Source: an uncultured Pelagibacteraceae bacterium
GTDB lineage: Bacteria; Pseudomonadota; Alphaproteobacteria; Pelagibacterales; Pelagibacteraceae
Assembly (NCBI GenBank): GCA_902517865.1
Contig: CABYDT010000003.1
Location: 99,306-163,305, forward strand
Reading direction: 5' to 3'
DNA length: 64,000 bases
Shown here: one piece after another, positions 28,063 to 37,327 of the stretch
Layout: the number at the start of each line of letters is the position of its first letter
Position numbering within the stretch: the stretch's first letter is position 1
Translations under genes and position numbers: made by a program
The notes under the pieces: generated by a model
The model's database searches: none
What the model was told of the DNA's origin: nothing
The model's input: the letters and a program-made list of their open reading frames with translations, nothing else

Positions 28063-28749
28063 ATGAAATCAATTTTCATCAATGATATTGAATTCAATGT
28101 AGAAGACAAAGGATACGAGGATTTTTGGTCTAATTTTGAGAGTTGGGAATTTGAAAGTTTAAAATTTGTCAAATCAAAATCTATCGAAGATCAAATATTT
28201 ATTGACGTAGGCAGTTGGATTGGTCCTTATACTATTTTTGCTGCTAAATTAGGTATGAAAGTTTATTCTTTTGAGCCAGATACTGCTGCTTATAAAATAT
28301 TAAAACAAAACATATCACTTAATAAATTTAAACACAATCCAGAGACTTTTAATTATGGATTATCTAAAAATATTGGACTGAAAACTTTATATTCAAATTC
28401 AGATATATTTGCAAAGTCAGAAAGTAGTTTAATAAATTACAAGAATAAAGATAAAACAAAAAAAATAGTAATTGAAGTTAAAGATTTTTTAAAAGAAATG
28501 AATCGTATCAATGATTTAAATCGTGATAACAAAATCAATATTTTAAAAATAGATATTGAGGGGGGTGAGTTTAATTTTGAGAACGAGATATACAATTTCG
28601 TTAATAAAAATAATATTTATTGCCTTTTGTCATATCATTACTTTGTTTTTAATAATAATAAATTATTGAAAAATTACCACAAAGTAAAAACTTTATTATT
28701 AAAATCTTTGTTAAGTAAAAACAGCAAAAAAAAATTCTTACATTTTTGA
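28063..28749 (+). CDS. FkbM-family methyltransferase
   Basis: 228 residues with a SAM-binding Rossmann fold. IFIDVGSWIGPYTIFAAKLG is motif I, VYSFEPDTAAY motif II, and NILKIDIEGGEFNFE the FkbM signature. FkbM enzymes usually O-methylate sugars or secondary metabolites, often in surface polysaccharide pathways; the substrate here cannot be read. It is not part of the conserved nusA-pnp operon and sits at its end, back to back with fabI, suggesting an accessory insertion. It is lysine/asparagine-rich like its neighbours, so any transfer is old or from a similar genome. Confidence 0.85.
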   Translation: MKSIFINDIEFNVEDKGYEDFWSNFESWEFESLKFVKSKSIEDQIFIDVGSWIGPYTIFAAKLGMKVYSFEPDTAAYKILKQNISLNKFKHNPETFNYGLSKNIGLKTLYSNSDIFAKSESSLINYKNKDKTKKIVIEVKDFLKEMNRINDLNRDNKINILKIDIEGGEFNFENEIYNFVNKNNIYCLLSYHYFVFNNNKLLKNYHKVKTLLLKSLLSKNSKKKFLHF

Positions 28750-28755
28750 TGATTA

Positions 28756-29541
28756 TTAGCTTATATTTTTTGGATCAGGCATCCCAACTTTATTGTAGCC
28801 AGCATCTACATAGTGGATTTCACCTGTAACACCTGCAGCAAGATCGCTTAAAAGGTATAGAGCTGAATTTCCTACATCCTCAATATTGACATTTCTTTTT
28901 AATAAAGAATGATCCTCATTCCATTTATAAAGAAATTTTGCGTCCCCGATCGCAGACGCCGCCAATGTTTTAATTGGGCCAGCACTTATTGCATTAACTC
29001 TTATCCCTTTTTTTCCAAGATCTCTAGCTAAGTATTTAGTACTTGTTTCAAGCGCAGATTTACACACTCCCATAACGTTATAATTTGGAATAACTCTTGT
29101 GGATTCGTATGTTAAAGTTAATAAACTACCTCCCTTTTTCATAAGATCTGCTGCTTCCCGAGCAACTTCAGTAAAAGAAAAGCAAGATATTAACATACTA
29201 TTTAAAAAATTATGTCTTGATGTACCTAAATACTCGCCAGATAACTCGGATTTGTCAGAGAAAGCTACAGAGTGCACAACAAAATCAATATTACCCCATT
29301 TTTGTTTTATATTTTCAAAGGTATCTTTAATTTGTTGTTCATTTTCAACATTACAATCAATTGTTAATTTAGAACCTAAAGAGTCTGCAAGTGGTATAAC
29401 CCTTTTCTTTAGAGACTCGCCAACATAGGTAAATGCTAATTCTGCACCCTCATTAGCTAGTTTTTTTGATATCCCCCAGGCTATAGATCTTTCATTAGCT
29501 ACGCCCATAATTAAACCTTTTTTGTCTTTAAGTAATGACAT
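28756..29541 (-). CDS. fabI: Enoyl-[acyl-carrier-protein] reductase [NADH] FabI
   Basis: Last reduction of each fatty-acid elongation cycle. 261 residues, short-chain dehydrogenase fold. GLIMGVANERSIAWGI is the FabI cofactor motif. The catalytic pair shows as tyrosine and lysine in YNVMGVCK (Tyr-x6-Lys), and SAGPIKTLAASAI is the substrate-loop motif. It starts on the last base of fabB (TAATG), in an operon fabA-fabB-fabI. The convergent FkbM gene ends 6 bp away, with no hairpin terminator between. Confidence 0.96.
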   Translation of the reverse strand: MSLLKDKKGLIMGVANERSIAWGISKKLANEGAELAFTYVGESLKKRVIPLADSLGSKLTIDCNVENEQQIKDTFENIKQKWGNIDFVVHSVAFSDKSELSGEYLGTSRHNFLNSMLISCFSFTEVAREAADLMKKGGSLLTLTYESTRVIPNYNVMGVCKSALETSTKYLARDLGKKGIRVNAISAGPIKTLAASAIGDAKFLYKWNEDHSLLKRNVNIEDVGNSALYLLSDLAAGVTGEIHYVDAGYNKVGMPDPKNIS

Positions 29542-30749
29542 TAAATTTTCTCAAAAACTAAAGTTGCATTAGTGCCGCCAAATCCGAAACTATTAGACAT
29601 AACTGCTTTTAAATCAGTTTTTTCAACTTTCTGTACAATTGGAAAGTTCTTAGCTTCGTCATCTAAATCAGTAATATTTGCTGATGCTGATATAAAATTA
29701 TTCTTAATCATAATTAAACAATAAATTGCTTCGTGGACCGAAGTTGCACCAAGAGAGTGACCTGACAAAGATTTAGTTGAACTAATCTTTGGTATATTAT
29801 TATTAAATACTTCACCAACTGCTTTTAATTCAGTTATATCACCTACTGGTGTAGAGGTACCATGAGTATTTAAATAATCAATTTTATTTTTTGAAGTTTT
29901 AAGCGCCATCTTCATACACCTTATAGCACCCTCTCCAGATGGTGCTACCATGTCATAACCGTCTGAAGTAGCTCCATAACCTGTGATCTCAGCATATATT
30001 TTTGCTCCTCGGGCTTTTGCATACTCAAATTCTTCTAATACAAGTACACCACCACCTCCAGATATAACAAAACCGTCTCTAGTTTTGTCATAAGGTCTTG
30101 ATGCTGTTTCAGGTGTATCATTATACTTTGACGATAAAGCTGTCATAGCGTCAAACATTGCAGTCATTGCAAAGTGAACTTCATCACTACCACCAGCAAA
30201 CATAATTTTTTGCTTCCCAGATTGGATCGTCTCCATAGCATTACCTATGCAGTGCCCACTCGTTGCACATGCAGAACTAATAGTATAATTTACCCCTTTA
30301 ATTTTAAATGGGGTAGCAAGAGTGGCAGACGCTGTGCTAGCCATTGTTCTTGGCACTATGAATGGTCCCATTTTTTTTGGATTTTTTTCTCTTGTTTTAT
30401 CTGCAGCTAAAATTACATTTTCAATTGACGGTCCACCCGAACCCATAATCATCCCTGTTTCTACATTGCTTACCTCTTCGTCCTTTAATCCCGAATCTTT
30501 TATTGCTTCACTCATGGCAATGTAATTGTAAGCAGATCCCGCTCCCATAAACCTCATCACTTTTCTGTCTATATGATCCTCAAATTTTATATTTGGCTTA
30601 CCGTGAACATGACTCTTTAAATTGTATTCTTTATATTGGTTACAGTTTGTAATACCTGATTTAGTATTTAATAAAGAATTTAGTACCTCATCTTGATTAT
30701 TACCAAGACACGAAACTACACCAATTCCTGTTATTACCACTCTTTTCAT
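29541..30749 (-). CDS. fabB: 3-oxoacyl-[acyl-carrier-protein] synthase I (FabB)
   Basis: Condensing enzyme required with FabA for unsaturated fatty acid synthesis. 402 residues, thiolase fold. The nucleophile cysteine is in [15 protein letters not shown] and the two active-site histidines in [12 protein letters not shown] and [12 protein letters not shown]. The [11 protein letters not shown] end is typical. Pairing with fabA supports FabB rather than FabF. It lies 11 bp after fabA. Confidence 0.95.
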   Translation of the reverse strand: MKRVVITGIGVVSCLGNNQDEVLNSLLNTKSGITNCNQYKEYNLKSHVHGKPNIKFEDHIDRKVMRFMGAGSAYNYIAMSEAIKDSGLKDEEVSNVETGMIMGSGGPSIENVILAADKTREKNPKKMGPFIVPRTMASTASATLATPFKIKGVNYTISSACATSGHCIGNAMETIQSGKQKIMFAGGSDEVHFAMTAMFDAMTALSSKYNDTPETASRPYDKTRDGFVISGGGGVLVLEEFEYAKARGAKIYAEITGYGATSDGYDMVAPSGEGAIRCMKMALKTSKNKIDYLNTHGTSTPVGDITELKAVGEVFNNNIPKISSTKSLSGHSLGATSVHEAIYCLIMIKNNFISASANITDLDDEAKNFPIVQKVEKTDLKAVMSNSFGFGGTNATLVFEKI

Positions 30750-30760
30750 ATACTTTTACT

Positions 30761-31264
30761 TTATTTAAAAAGCCCCACTTTTAGATTTTTTGTACTATAT
30801 ATCTCTTTCTCATCAACTAAAAGTATTCCATCTGCAAGTCCTACACAAGTTTCTCCTTTTTTTATTATCCTTTTTACTTGAATTATGTACTTAACTAAAG
30901 TTGCATTTTGCAAAACTTCTCCCACAAACTTAACCTCAGCGCAACCTAGTGCCCTTCCCTTACCAGGATTGCCAGACCATGCTAAAAAAAAACCTACTAA
31001 CTGCCACATTGCATCTAAACCTAAGCACCCTGGCATGACAGGGTCTGTCTTAAAGTGACAATCAAAAAACCATAAATTTTTTTTAATATCAAGTTCAGCT
31101 TCAATATAACCTTTTTTATAAACCCCACCATTGTCATTAATTTTAGTTATTCTATCAAACATAAGCATAGGCGGAGAAGGTAATCTTGCATTGCCAATTC
31201 CAAAGAGAACTCCATCTGCGCATGAAATTAATTCGTCATAGTTATATTTGCTTTTCTTATTCAT
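30761..31264 (-). CDS. fabA: 3-hydroxydecanoyl-ACP dehydratase/isomerase FabA
   Basis: Dehydrates 3-hydroxydecanoyl-ACP and isomerises the double bond, the branch point of anaerobic unsaturated fatty acid synthesis. 167 residues, hotdog fold. The active-site histidine is in [26 protein letters not shown] sequence, with the partner aspartate in [27 protein letters not shown] is the following conserved strand. It begins the fab trio after a 42-bp gap from the SH3 gene, the largest gap of this minus-strand run, so an internal promoter is plausible. Confidence 0.96.
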   Translation of the reverse strand: MNKKSKYNYDELISCADGVLFGIGNARLPSPPMLMFDRITKINDNGGVYKKGYIEAELDIKKNLWFFDCHFKTDPVMPGCLGLDAMWQLVGFFLAWSGNPGKGRALGCAEVKFVGEVLQNATLVKYIIQVKRIIKKGETCVGLADGILLVDEKEIYSTKNLKVGLFK

Positions 31265-31306
31265 TTATTTATGAAATTTATAATTCATTTAAACTTTCTT
31301 AAACTT

Positions 31307-31756
31307 TTAATTTCCAAACTTACCCCATAACTTATCTTTTTGCACCCAACCTATAACATTTTTATTTTTAACTTTGCACCAATTTACCAGACATTTTTTC
31401 AATATAAGAGAATAATTTTGACTTAGCTTGCGAACTGGTTGAGAAAATATAGTGGGCTTGTTAAAGACTAAAACATTTTCTTCTGTAGATATAACAGTTT
31501 TTTTATTGGAAAGTTGAGATATATGTACCCAACCAGTATCATTATCGAAATCTTTAATTTTTCTCCAGTTATAATGTCTGTCTATTATTTGAACTGGTAA
31601 ATATTTTTTTTCATACTTCCATTTTATAGGATAAGATATGTCAGGTCCTAATCTGACATTTGTTTTATTATTTTTTAAACTTTTAATTTCAGCATAAATG
31701 TTTTCCGTTAATAAAAGGAATATTAAAGGTAAAAAATATATCTTCTTATTTAGCAT
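31307..31756 (-). CDS. Exported SH3-like domain protein
   Basis: 149 residues. Signal peptide (about 1-22, ending ENIYA) then two bacterial SH3-like modules: residues about 25-85 (NVRLGPDISYPIKWKYEKK, then WRKIKDFDNDTGWVHISQL) and about 90-148 (WCKVKNKNVIGWVQKDKLWG). Such proteins bind peptidoglycan or other envelope targets; there is no catalytic domain. Alphaproteobacteria often carry this gene near dehydrogenase or fab genes. Its start lies within the end of the ThiF/MoeB-like gene (11-base overlap). Function not known beyond envelope location. Confidence 0.8.
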   Translation of the reverse strand: MLNKKIYFLPLIFLLLTENIYAEIKSLKNNKTNVRLGPDISYPIKWKYEKKYLPVQIIDRHYNWRKIKDFDNDTGWVHISQLSNKKTVISTEENVLVFNKPTIFSQPVRKLSQNYSLILKKCLVNWCKVKNKNVIGWVQKDKLWGKFGN

Positions 31757-32489
31757 GTTTACATGTCAATCTTCTATTTATTTTAGCTTGTCTAAAAGAT
31801 AGTTTTTCAAAATTGATAACCAGTATATTATTAAGTAATTGCGATTTATTATTGGTAATAACTTTTAAAACTTCATTCGCAATTAATATACCAACTACAC
31901 CGGTAACAGTACCTAAAATACCTTCATCTTGACATCGAACAGATAGTTTGGGCTTCGATGGCATAAAACATCTTAAGCACGAATAATTTTTCTTAAAATC
32001 GAAATAAAAAATATGCCCTTCTAATTGACTAACTGCTCCTATAAATAAATGTTTTTTTTGCTTTTTACATTCATCATTAATCAATAATTTGGTATCAAGG
32101 TTATCAGTACCATCTATTACATAATCGTATTCTTTAATTATATTTTTAATATTTTTTTTTGAAATTTTTTTGTTAAATATCTTTACTTTAATATTTTTAT
32201 CTATTTGATTTATTTTACTTTTAACAGATATTGTTTTTCTTTTATTTAAATCTTTTGAATAAAACATTATTTGTCTGTGCAAATTAGACAATGTAACTTT
32301 ATCATGGTCGACAATACCAATATTTGATATTCCAGCTCTACATATATATGTTAAAAAAGGCGTTCCTATACCTCCCAAACCAATAACAACTATTTTAGCT
32401 TTTAATATTTTTTTCTGTCCTTCAATACTTATTTCCTTGAGGTTCATTTGTGGTATAAATTTGTTTAGATAATTTTTTGAAAATTTCAT
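31746..32489 (-). CDS. ThiF/MoeB/HesA-family adenylyltransferase (E1-like)
   Basis: 247 residues from ATG 32489, one base after dut; an upstream in-frame start would run into dut. E1-like ATP-binding fold: IVVIGLGGIGTPFLTYICRAGI (GxGGxG loop), DHDKVTLSNLHRQ, and YVIDGTDNLDTKLLINDEC. One zinc-binding pair is present (SCLRCF), but the second CxxC near the C-terminus of MoeB/ThiF is reduced to a single cysteine in LTCKHAK. It adenylates the C-terminus of a sulfur-carrier protein (ThiS or MoaD), which is not encoded in this window. Which pathway it serves is unclear. Confidence 0.85.
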   Translation of the reverse strand: MKFSKNYLNKFIPQMNLKEISIEGQKKILKAKIVVIGLGGIGTPFLTYICRAGISNIGIVDHDKVTLSNLHRQIMFYSKDLNKRKTISVKSKINQIDKNIKVKIFNKKISKKNIKNIIKEYDYVIDGTDNLDTKLLINDECKKQKKHLFIGAVSQLEGHIFYFDFKKNYSCLRCFMPSKPKLSVRCQDEGILGTVTGVVGILIANEVLKVITNNKSQLLNNILVINFEKLSFRQAKINRRLTCKHAK

Positions 32490-32490
32490 T

Positions 32491-32931
32491 TTACTTGCCA
32501 GTTGAACCAAACCCACCGGTATTTCTTTTCGTCTCTGTCAACTCACTAGATAATTTTAAAATTGGCTTTTCAATTTGTGTAAACACCATTTGAGCTATTC
32601 TATCTTTATTTTTAACAATAAATTCTTTATCTCCGAAATTTATTAAAATTACTATAATCTCACCTCTATAATCTGAGTCAATTGTCCCAGGTGTATTTAA
32701 TACAGATACTCCATTTTTAGCAGCAAGACCGGATCTCGGTCGGATTTGAGCTTCACATTTTTCAGGCATTGATATTGCAATACCAGTTGGCACCAAAGTA
32801 TATTTGCCTGGTTTAATTACTATGTCATTTTGCAAGTGTGCCTCTAAATCTAATCCAGAAGCGCCATCACTTTTAAAAGAAGGTAGATTAACTTCTGGAC
32901 TTAACTTTTTAATTAATATCTCTTTTACCAT
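32491..32931 (-). CDS. dut: Deoxyuridine 5'-triphosphate nucleotidohydrolase (dUTPase)
   Basis: Hydrolyses dUTP to dUMP, keeping uracil out of DNA. 146 residues from ATG 32931; a TTG three codons upstream is also possible. All five trimeric dUTPase motifs are present: DGASGLDLEA, PRSGLAAKNGV, GTIDSDYRGEI, DRIAQMVF and RNTGGFGSTGK. The start lies 23 bases inside coaBC, a conserved coaBC-dut coupling in proteobacteria. Confidence 0.97.
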   Translation of the reverse strand: MVKEILIKKLSPEVNLPSFKSDGASGLDLEAHLQNDIVIKPGKYTLVPTGIAISMPEKCEAQIRPRSGLAAKNGVSVLNTPGTIDSDYRGEIIVILINFGDKEFIVKNKDRIAQMVFTQIEKPILKLSSELTETKRNTGGFGSTGK

Positions 32932-34123
32932 TAAGATCAAACTGTCTTAAAATTCTATATACTATATTAGATGCGATACTTGATTTACTTTGCTCTGGCA
33001 AATTTTCTATTTCCATATTTTTATAAATAATAGTTGCTTTATTTGAGTCAGAATTAAAACCTAAATTTTTATTTGATACATCGTTTGCAATGATCCAATC
33101 ACATCTTTTATCTAATAATTTTGCTTTTCCATTTTTTAACAAATCCTCAGTTTCTGCAGCAAAACCAATTACAAGTTTTGGTCTATTTTGGTTTAAATTA
33201 GAAAAGTATTTTAGTAAATCAATATTTTCATCAATATCGATCTTCATTTCTTGAGCTTTTCTTTTAATCTTTTTTTGATATTTTTTGAATTTAAAATCAG
33301 CTACTGCTGCACACATAACTAATACATCACAAGGTAAAGAATTTTGAGTAGCATTAAACATTTCATCACATGTGGTTACCCTTTTTGTGTCCACTTCTAA
33401 CTCCGCATCAATATTAGATGGTCCCAATATAAGTTTTGTTTTAAAGCCTACTTGTCTAAGTTTTTTTGCTATTTCAAAACCCTGCTTTCCAGAAGATTCG
33501 TTTGTGATATATCTAACTGGGTCAATGTATTCTCGCGTTGGACCTGCAGTAACAATCGCCTTTAAATCAATATTATTTATTGTGAAATAATTTTTTAGCA
33601 TAAGAACGACTTCATCTATTTTTGACATTTTGCCGATTCCAAGTTCACCACATGCTAATTCGCCATTATCAGGCCCAAGAAAGTAATATCCTGCTAGTTT
33701 CAATTTTTTTACATTTTGTTGGTTTATTTTATTCTCCCACATTTTGCTATTCATCGCGGGAACTAAAAAAACTTTTTTATTTGAAGCCAGTATAACTGTT
33801 GTGATTAAATCTTTTGCCGAGCCCTGTGAAATTTCAGATATTATATTTGCTGTTGCTGGACACACCATAACTAAATCTGCCCACCGAGATAATGCGATAT
33901 GATCCATTTCAATTTCGTTGTTTAAACTAAATTCATTGTCATATACTTTGTTTTTAGATAAAGATGCTATTGAGAGCGGTGTTACGAATTCTTTTGCACT
34001 TTTACTTAATATAACTTTTATATTCATACCTAAATTTTTTAAGTTTCTAATTAGGTCCAAATTTTTATATGCTGAAATGCCTCCACAAATTATCAATAAA
34101 AGATTTTTATTATTTAGTTCCAT
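32909..34123 (-). CDS. coaBC: Bifunctional phosphopantothenoylcysteine decarboxylase / phosphopantothenate-cysteine ligase
   Basis: Two steps of coenzyme A synthesis. 404 residues. CoaC part (1 to about 185): flavoprotein fold with LLLIICGGISAYKN, the PAMNSKMW motif and the active-site cysteine in GELACGELGIGKM. CoaB part (about 190-400): ATAGPTREYIDPVRYITNESSGKQG and the KFKKYQKKIKR lysine-rich motif. It follows ubiB by 3 bp on the same strand. Confidence 0.97.
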   Translation of the reverse strand: MELNNKNLLLIICGGISAYKNLDLIRNLKNLGMNIKVILSKSAKEFVTPLSIASLSKNKVYDNEFSLNNEIEMDHIALSRWADLVMVCPATANIISEISQGSAKDLITTVILASNKKVFLVPAMNSKMWENKINQQNVKKLKLAGYYFLGPDNGELACGELGIGKMSKIDEVVLMLKNYFTINNIDLKAIVTAGPTREYIDPVRYITNESSGKQGFEIAKKLRQVGFKTKLILGPSNIDAELEVDTKRVTTCDEMFNATQNSLPCDVLVMCAAVADFKFKKYQKKIKRKAQEMKIDIDENIDLLKYFSNLNQNRPKLVIGFAAETEDLLKNGKAKLLDKRCDWIIANDVSNKNLGFNSDSNKATIIYKNMEIENLPEQSKSSIASNIVYRILRQFDLNGKRDIN

Positions 34124-34126
34124 ACT

Positions 34127-35698
34127 CTAATTCAATACTACTAGTAGTAAAATTACAACTGATAAAAAAGATATAATAATCTTATTTTTCTGATTTTTTA
34201 TTTTTAATTTTTCAAATCTAAGATTTTTTGATATTTCTGAATTTGCAGATGTTGCGCCTGTTGCTAACAATTCTAAAGCTTTCGATGCCTTATCCATTAG
34301 CTTTGGTAACTCAGGTAGGCGATCTATTACTTGTCCTGTAGTATTTATAGCCTCAGATATTTTAGCTTTTGGACTAATTTCTTCCCTTAACCATTTCTCT
34401 AAAACTGGTCTTGAAATTTGCCAAATATTTGCCTCTTCATCCAAAGATCTCGCCACACCCTCAACTACTACCATAGTTTTTTGTAATAATAATAATTGTG
34501 GTTGTGTAGTCATGTTAAATTTCTCCGTGATCTCGAAGAGTTGAGCCAAAAGCTTACCTGCTGAAATATTTTTTATTTTTTGACCAAAAATAGGTTCCCC
34601 AATAGATCTTAAAGCTTGTGAGAAAGCCTCTCTAGACTCCGTCGCTGGCACCAATCCTGCTCTAAAATGGGTGTCTGCAACTTTATTATAATCTCTTTCA
34701 ATAAAACCATAAAGAATCTCAGCAAGATATTTTTTATTGTACTTATCTAGCCTTCCCATAATACCAAAATCTACGGGAATTATATTTCCATTTTCTTTAA
34801 CGAATAGATTACCTTGGTGCATATCGCCATGAAAAAAACCGTCTCTAACGGCTTGTAACAAAAAATTTTGTATTACGTTAGTAGCTAAATATTTCCTGTT
34901 AATTTTTGCTTTGTCTATTTCAGGTAGATTTTTAATGGGTATCCCATTAACACGCTCAGAAGTTAGAACTCGCTTAGATGTGTAGTCCCAGAATATTTCT
35001 GGCACAACAAAATTTTTATCATTTTTTGTATTATTTTTAAGTTCATTTGCAGCTGCTGCTTCAAATCTAAGGTCCATTTCAATAGCAGTAATTTCTTTTA
35101 AAAGATGCACTACTTCAATAAGTTTTAATCTCTGTGTTTTCGGTGCTAATGTTTCAACAATTGATGCAAACAACATTAGAGCTTCAAGTTCTTGGTTAAA
35201 AATTTTCTCTATATTGGGTCTTAAAACTTTGACCGCAACTTCTTTTATTTGATTATTTTCTATAATTATTTCTGCGAAATGAACTTGGGCTATTGATGCT
35301 GCTGCGATCGGATTACTTAATTTGTTAATTTTCTTAAAATTCTCTTCGCCTAACTCATTTTTAATAGCATCTTTAGCAAGGCATAGATCATAAGGTGGAA
35401 GAGTGTCTTGTAATTTCTGAAGCTCTTTTGCTAAACTTACGCCAACAATATCAGGGCGAGTACCTAGAAATTGTCCTAATTTTATAAATGTCGGTCCCAG
35501 CTCTTTTAATGCTGATGATAATCTTTCTCCAACAGGAACGTCGTTTGTATATTTAGGCTTTGAAATTGAAAAACCTAATATTTTAATAAATATTTTTAAA
35601 AAAAAAGGAATTTTATAAATTTTATCAAAATAAGTTAATGTGTTTGATTTAGATAGAACTCTACCAATTTTAAATAAAATAAATATATTTTTAATCAT
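34127..35698 (-). CDS. ubiB: UbiB (ABC1/ADCK-family atypical kinase for ubiquinone biosynthesis)
   Basis: 523 residues from ATG 35698, which overlaps the ubiE stop (ATGA); a TTG four codons upstream is less likely. Kinase-like ABC1 domain about 90-380: KxGQ-type signature in FIKLGQFLGTRPD, nucleotide site VAVKVLRPNI, HGDMHQGNLFV and DFGIMGRLDKYN. The C-terminus has one hydrophobic helix ending the protein, the usual membrane anchor. It is an ATPase that supports coenzyme Q synthesis at the membrane. Grouped with ubiE upstream. Confidence 0.95.
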   Translation of the reverse strand: MIKNIFILFKIGRVLSKSNTLTYFDKIYKIPFFLKIFIKILGFSISKPKYTNDVPVGERLSSALKELGPTFIKLGQFLGTRPDIVGVSLAKELQKLQDTLPPYDLCLAKDAIKNELGEENFKKINKLSNPIAAASIAQVHFAEIIIENNQIKEVAVKVLRPNIEKIFNQELEALMLFASIVETLAPKTQRLKLIEVVHLLKEITAIEMDLRFEAAAANELKNNTKNDKNFVVPEIFWDYTSKRVLTSERVNGIPIKNLPEIDKAKINRKYLATNVIQNFLLQAVRDGFFHGDMHQGNLFVKENGNIIPVDFGIMGRLDKYNKKYLAEILYGFIERDYNKVADTHFRAGLVPATESREAFSQALRSIGEPIFGQKIKNISAGKLLAQLFEITEKFNMTTQPQLLLLQKTMVVVEGVARSLDEEANIWQISRPVLEKWLREEISPKAKISEAINTTGQVIDRLPELPKLMDKASKALELLATGATSANSEISKNLRFEKLKIKNQKNKIIISFLSVVILLLVVLN

Positions 35699-36405
35699 TT
35701 TAATTTCCAAGCGTGATGTATACTCAAAATTCCGGATAACAAATCTTCCTTATAAATATTTGAAAATTTATTATTTATGAGTTTCTTAGAAATTTGGTCT
35801 TGTGTAAAAAAATCCTCAATACTTTTATTTAAATATTTATACGGTTTACTATCACCATTAACTATTTTTCCTAACAGCGGAATTACATTACTATAAAAAC
35901 TATATAATTCCTTAACTATTGGTTTTTTAACTTTGAAAAATTCCATACAGCAAAATTGACCACCTTTTTTTAAAACTCTAAAAGCTTCCGATAATGAAAC
36001 GTCAATATTTACTAAGTTTCTTAGACCAAAACTTATTATATAAATATCTATACTATTTGAGTCGATAGGTAAGGACTCTGCCGTAGATTTTATTGCGCTA
36101 ACATTTTGATAATTTTTAAAAAATTTGGCGTTTTTATTTAACATTTCTTTATTAGGGTCAACTCTAATAATTTTTTGTTTTGGGTTTTTTTTAAGTATAT
36201 ATTTTGACAAGTCACCTGTGCCAGAAGCCACATCAATAATAATGTCAGAATTATTGAAATTGATGTTTTCAATCATTTTTGTTTTCCACAAGCGATGGGA
36301 ACCCAAAGACATCAAATCATTCATTAAGTCATAATTACTTGAAGATGACTCAAATACTTCTTGCACAATCTTTTGTTTATTCTTATTGAAGTGAATATTA
36401 TTCAT
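35695..36405 (-). CDS. ubiE: Ubiquinone/menaquinone C-methyltransferase UbiE
   Basis: SAM-dependent C-methylation in quinone synthesis. 236 residues. SSNYDLMNDLMSLGSHRLWK is the UbiE family signature at residues about 20-40, IIDVASGTGDL the SAM motif I, and ISFGLRNL plus FRVLKKGGQFCCMEF the later motifs. It starts the minus-strand run that continues to fabI, divergent from mutM across 20 bp. It provides the quinone pool that RegB (43889) is known to sense in other alphaproteobacteria. Confidence 0.96.
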   Translation of the reverse strand: MNNIHFNKNKQKIVQEVFESSSSNYDLMNDLMSLGSHRLWKTKMIENINFNNSDIIIDVASGTGDLSKYILKKNPKQKIIRVDPNKEMLNKNAKFFKNYQNVSAIKSTAESLPIDSNSIDIYIISFGLRNLVNIDVSLSEAFRVLKKGGQFCCMEFFKVKKPIVKELYSFYSNVIPLLGKIVNGDSKPYKYLNKSIEDFFTQDQISKKLINNKFSNIYKEDLLSGILSIHHAWKLK

Positions 36406-36425
36406 ATTATTATTGAATATATTAT

Positions 36426-37280
36426 ATGCCAGAACTCCCAGAAGTAGAAATCACAGTCAGAACTCTAAAAAAGTATATTATTAAACAAAAAATTCATGAT
36501 GTGACAATATATAATGGCAATTTAAGGTACAAAATTCCTACAAATTTGCCGAAAATATTAAAAAGTCAAACAATTAATGAAGTAAAAAGACGGTCAAAAT
36601 TTATATTATTTAAAACTAATCATAATACGGTTCTATCTCACCTTGGAATGACAGGAAGATATATTATTAAAAAGAACTCTCTAAAATTAGATACAAGTTT
36701 TTATAATAAAAAAAATATAATTAAAAAACATAATCATTTGCTAATACGTTTTAATAAATTTTCAATAATTTATAATGATATTCGGAAATTTGGATTTATT
36801 AAGATTTATAAAAATAATAACAAATTTTCTAGACATTTAAGTAATTTAGGCCCTGAGCCATTAAGCGCATTATTTAATTACAAATATTTCCACCAAAAAA
36901 TAAAAAAAAGAAGAATATCAATCAAAAATTTATTGATGGATCAAAAATTTGTATCTGGATTAGGTAATATATATGTTAACGAGATACTATATGCCTCTAG
37001 AATTAACCCAAATACAACTTGTTTTAGGTTAAAAAAGAGCCAAATTTTAAGGATTTTAAAATTTACTAAATTAATTTTGTTGGCTTCTATAAAAAAAGGT
37101 GGTTCAACTATTTTAAATTATCACAACTCTGAGGGGAGAACTGGGTCCTATCAATCAGAATTTAAAGTTTACAACCGTACCAATAATTTTTGTCTTACTT
37201 CTGGTTGTAATAAAAAAATAATTATGAATATTGTTAATGGTCGTTCCCAATTTTACTGTCCAAAATGTCAAAAGTTATAA
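36426..37280 (+). CDS. mutM: Formamidopyrimidine-DNA glycosylase (Fpg/MutM)
   Basis: Excises oxidised purines (8-oxoG) with AP-lyase activity. 284 residues. The N-terminal MPELPEVEI includes the catalytic proline and glutamate. KRRSKF and HLGMTGR are central motifs, KFVSGLGNIYVNE the helix-two-turn-helix. The C-terminal zinc finger has four cysteines in the stretch 235-282, ending FYCPKCQ. In alphaproteobacteria mutM lies beside ubiE (divergent) and before rpsT, as here. Confidence 0.96.
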   Translation: MPELPEVEITVRTLKKYIIKQKIHDVTIYNGNLRYKIPTNLPKILKSQTINEVKRRSKFILFKTNHNTVLSHLGMTGRYIIKKNSLKLDTSFYNKKNIIKKHNHLLIRFNKFSIIYNDIRKFGFIKIYKNNNKFSRHLSNLGPEPLSALFNYKYFHQKIKKRRISIKNLLMDQKFVSGLGNIYVNEILYASRINPNTTCFRLKKSQILRILKFTKLILLASIKKGGSTILNYHNSEGRTGSYQSEFKVYNRTNNFCLTSGCNKKIIMNIVNGRSQFYCPKCQKL

Positions 37281-37285
37281 TAAAG

Positions 37286-37314
37286 TTGACCTATTATTAA
37301 AAGAAACATATAAA
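37286..37314 (+). promoter_or_regulatory. Sigma-70-type promoter for rpsT
   Basis: TTGACC (37286-37291), a 17-base spacer, then TATAAA (37309-37314). This is the best -35/-10 match in the window. The expected transcription start near 37321 leaves only about seven bases before the rpsT ATG at 37328, so the leader would be very short. It probably also feeds dnaA, dnaN and recF. Confidence 0.7.
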
Positions 37315-37327
37315 CTCGTGTTTTTAA

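Noticed and set aside
30174..30525. Two overlapping plus-strand open frames within fabB
   Set aside because: They are antisense shadows of a conserved beta-ketoacyl synthase and show no family motifs.
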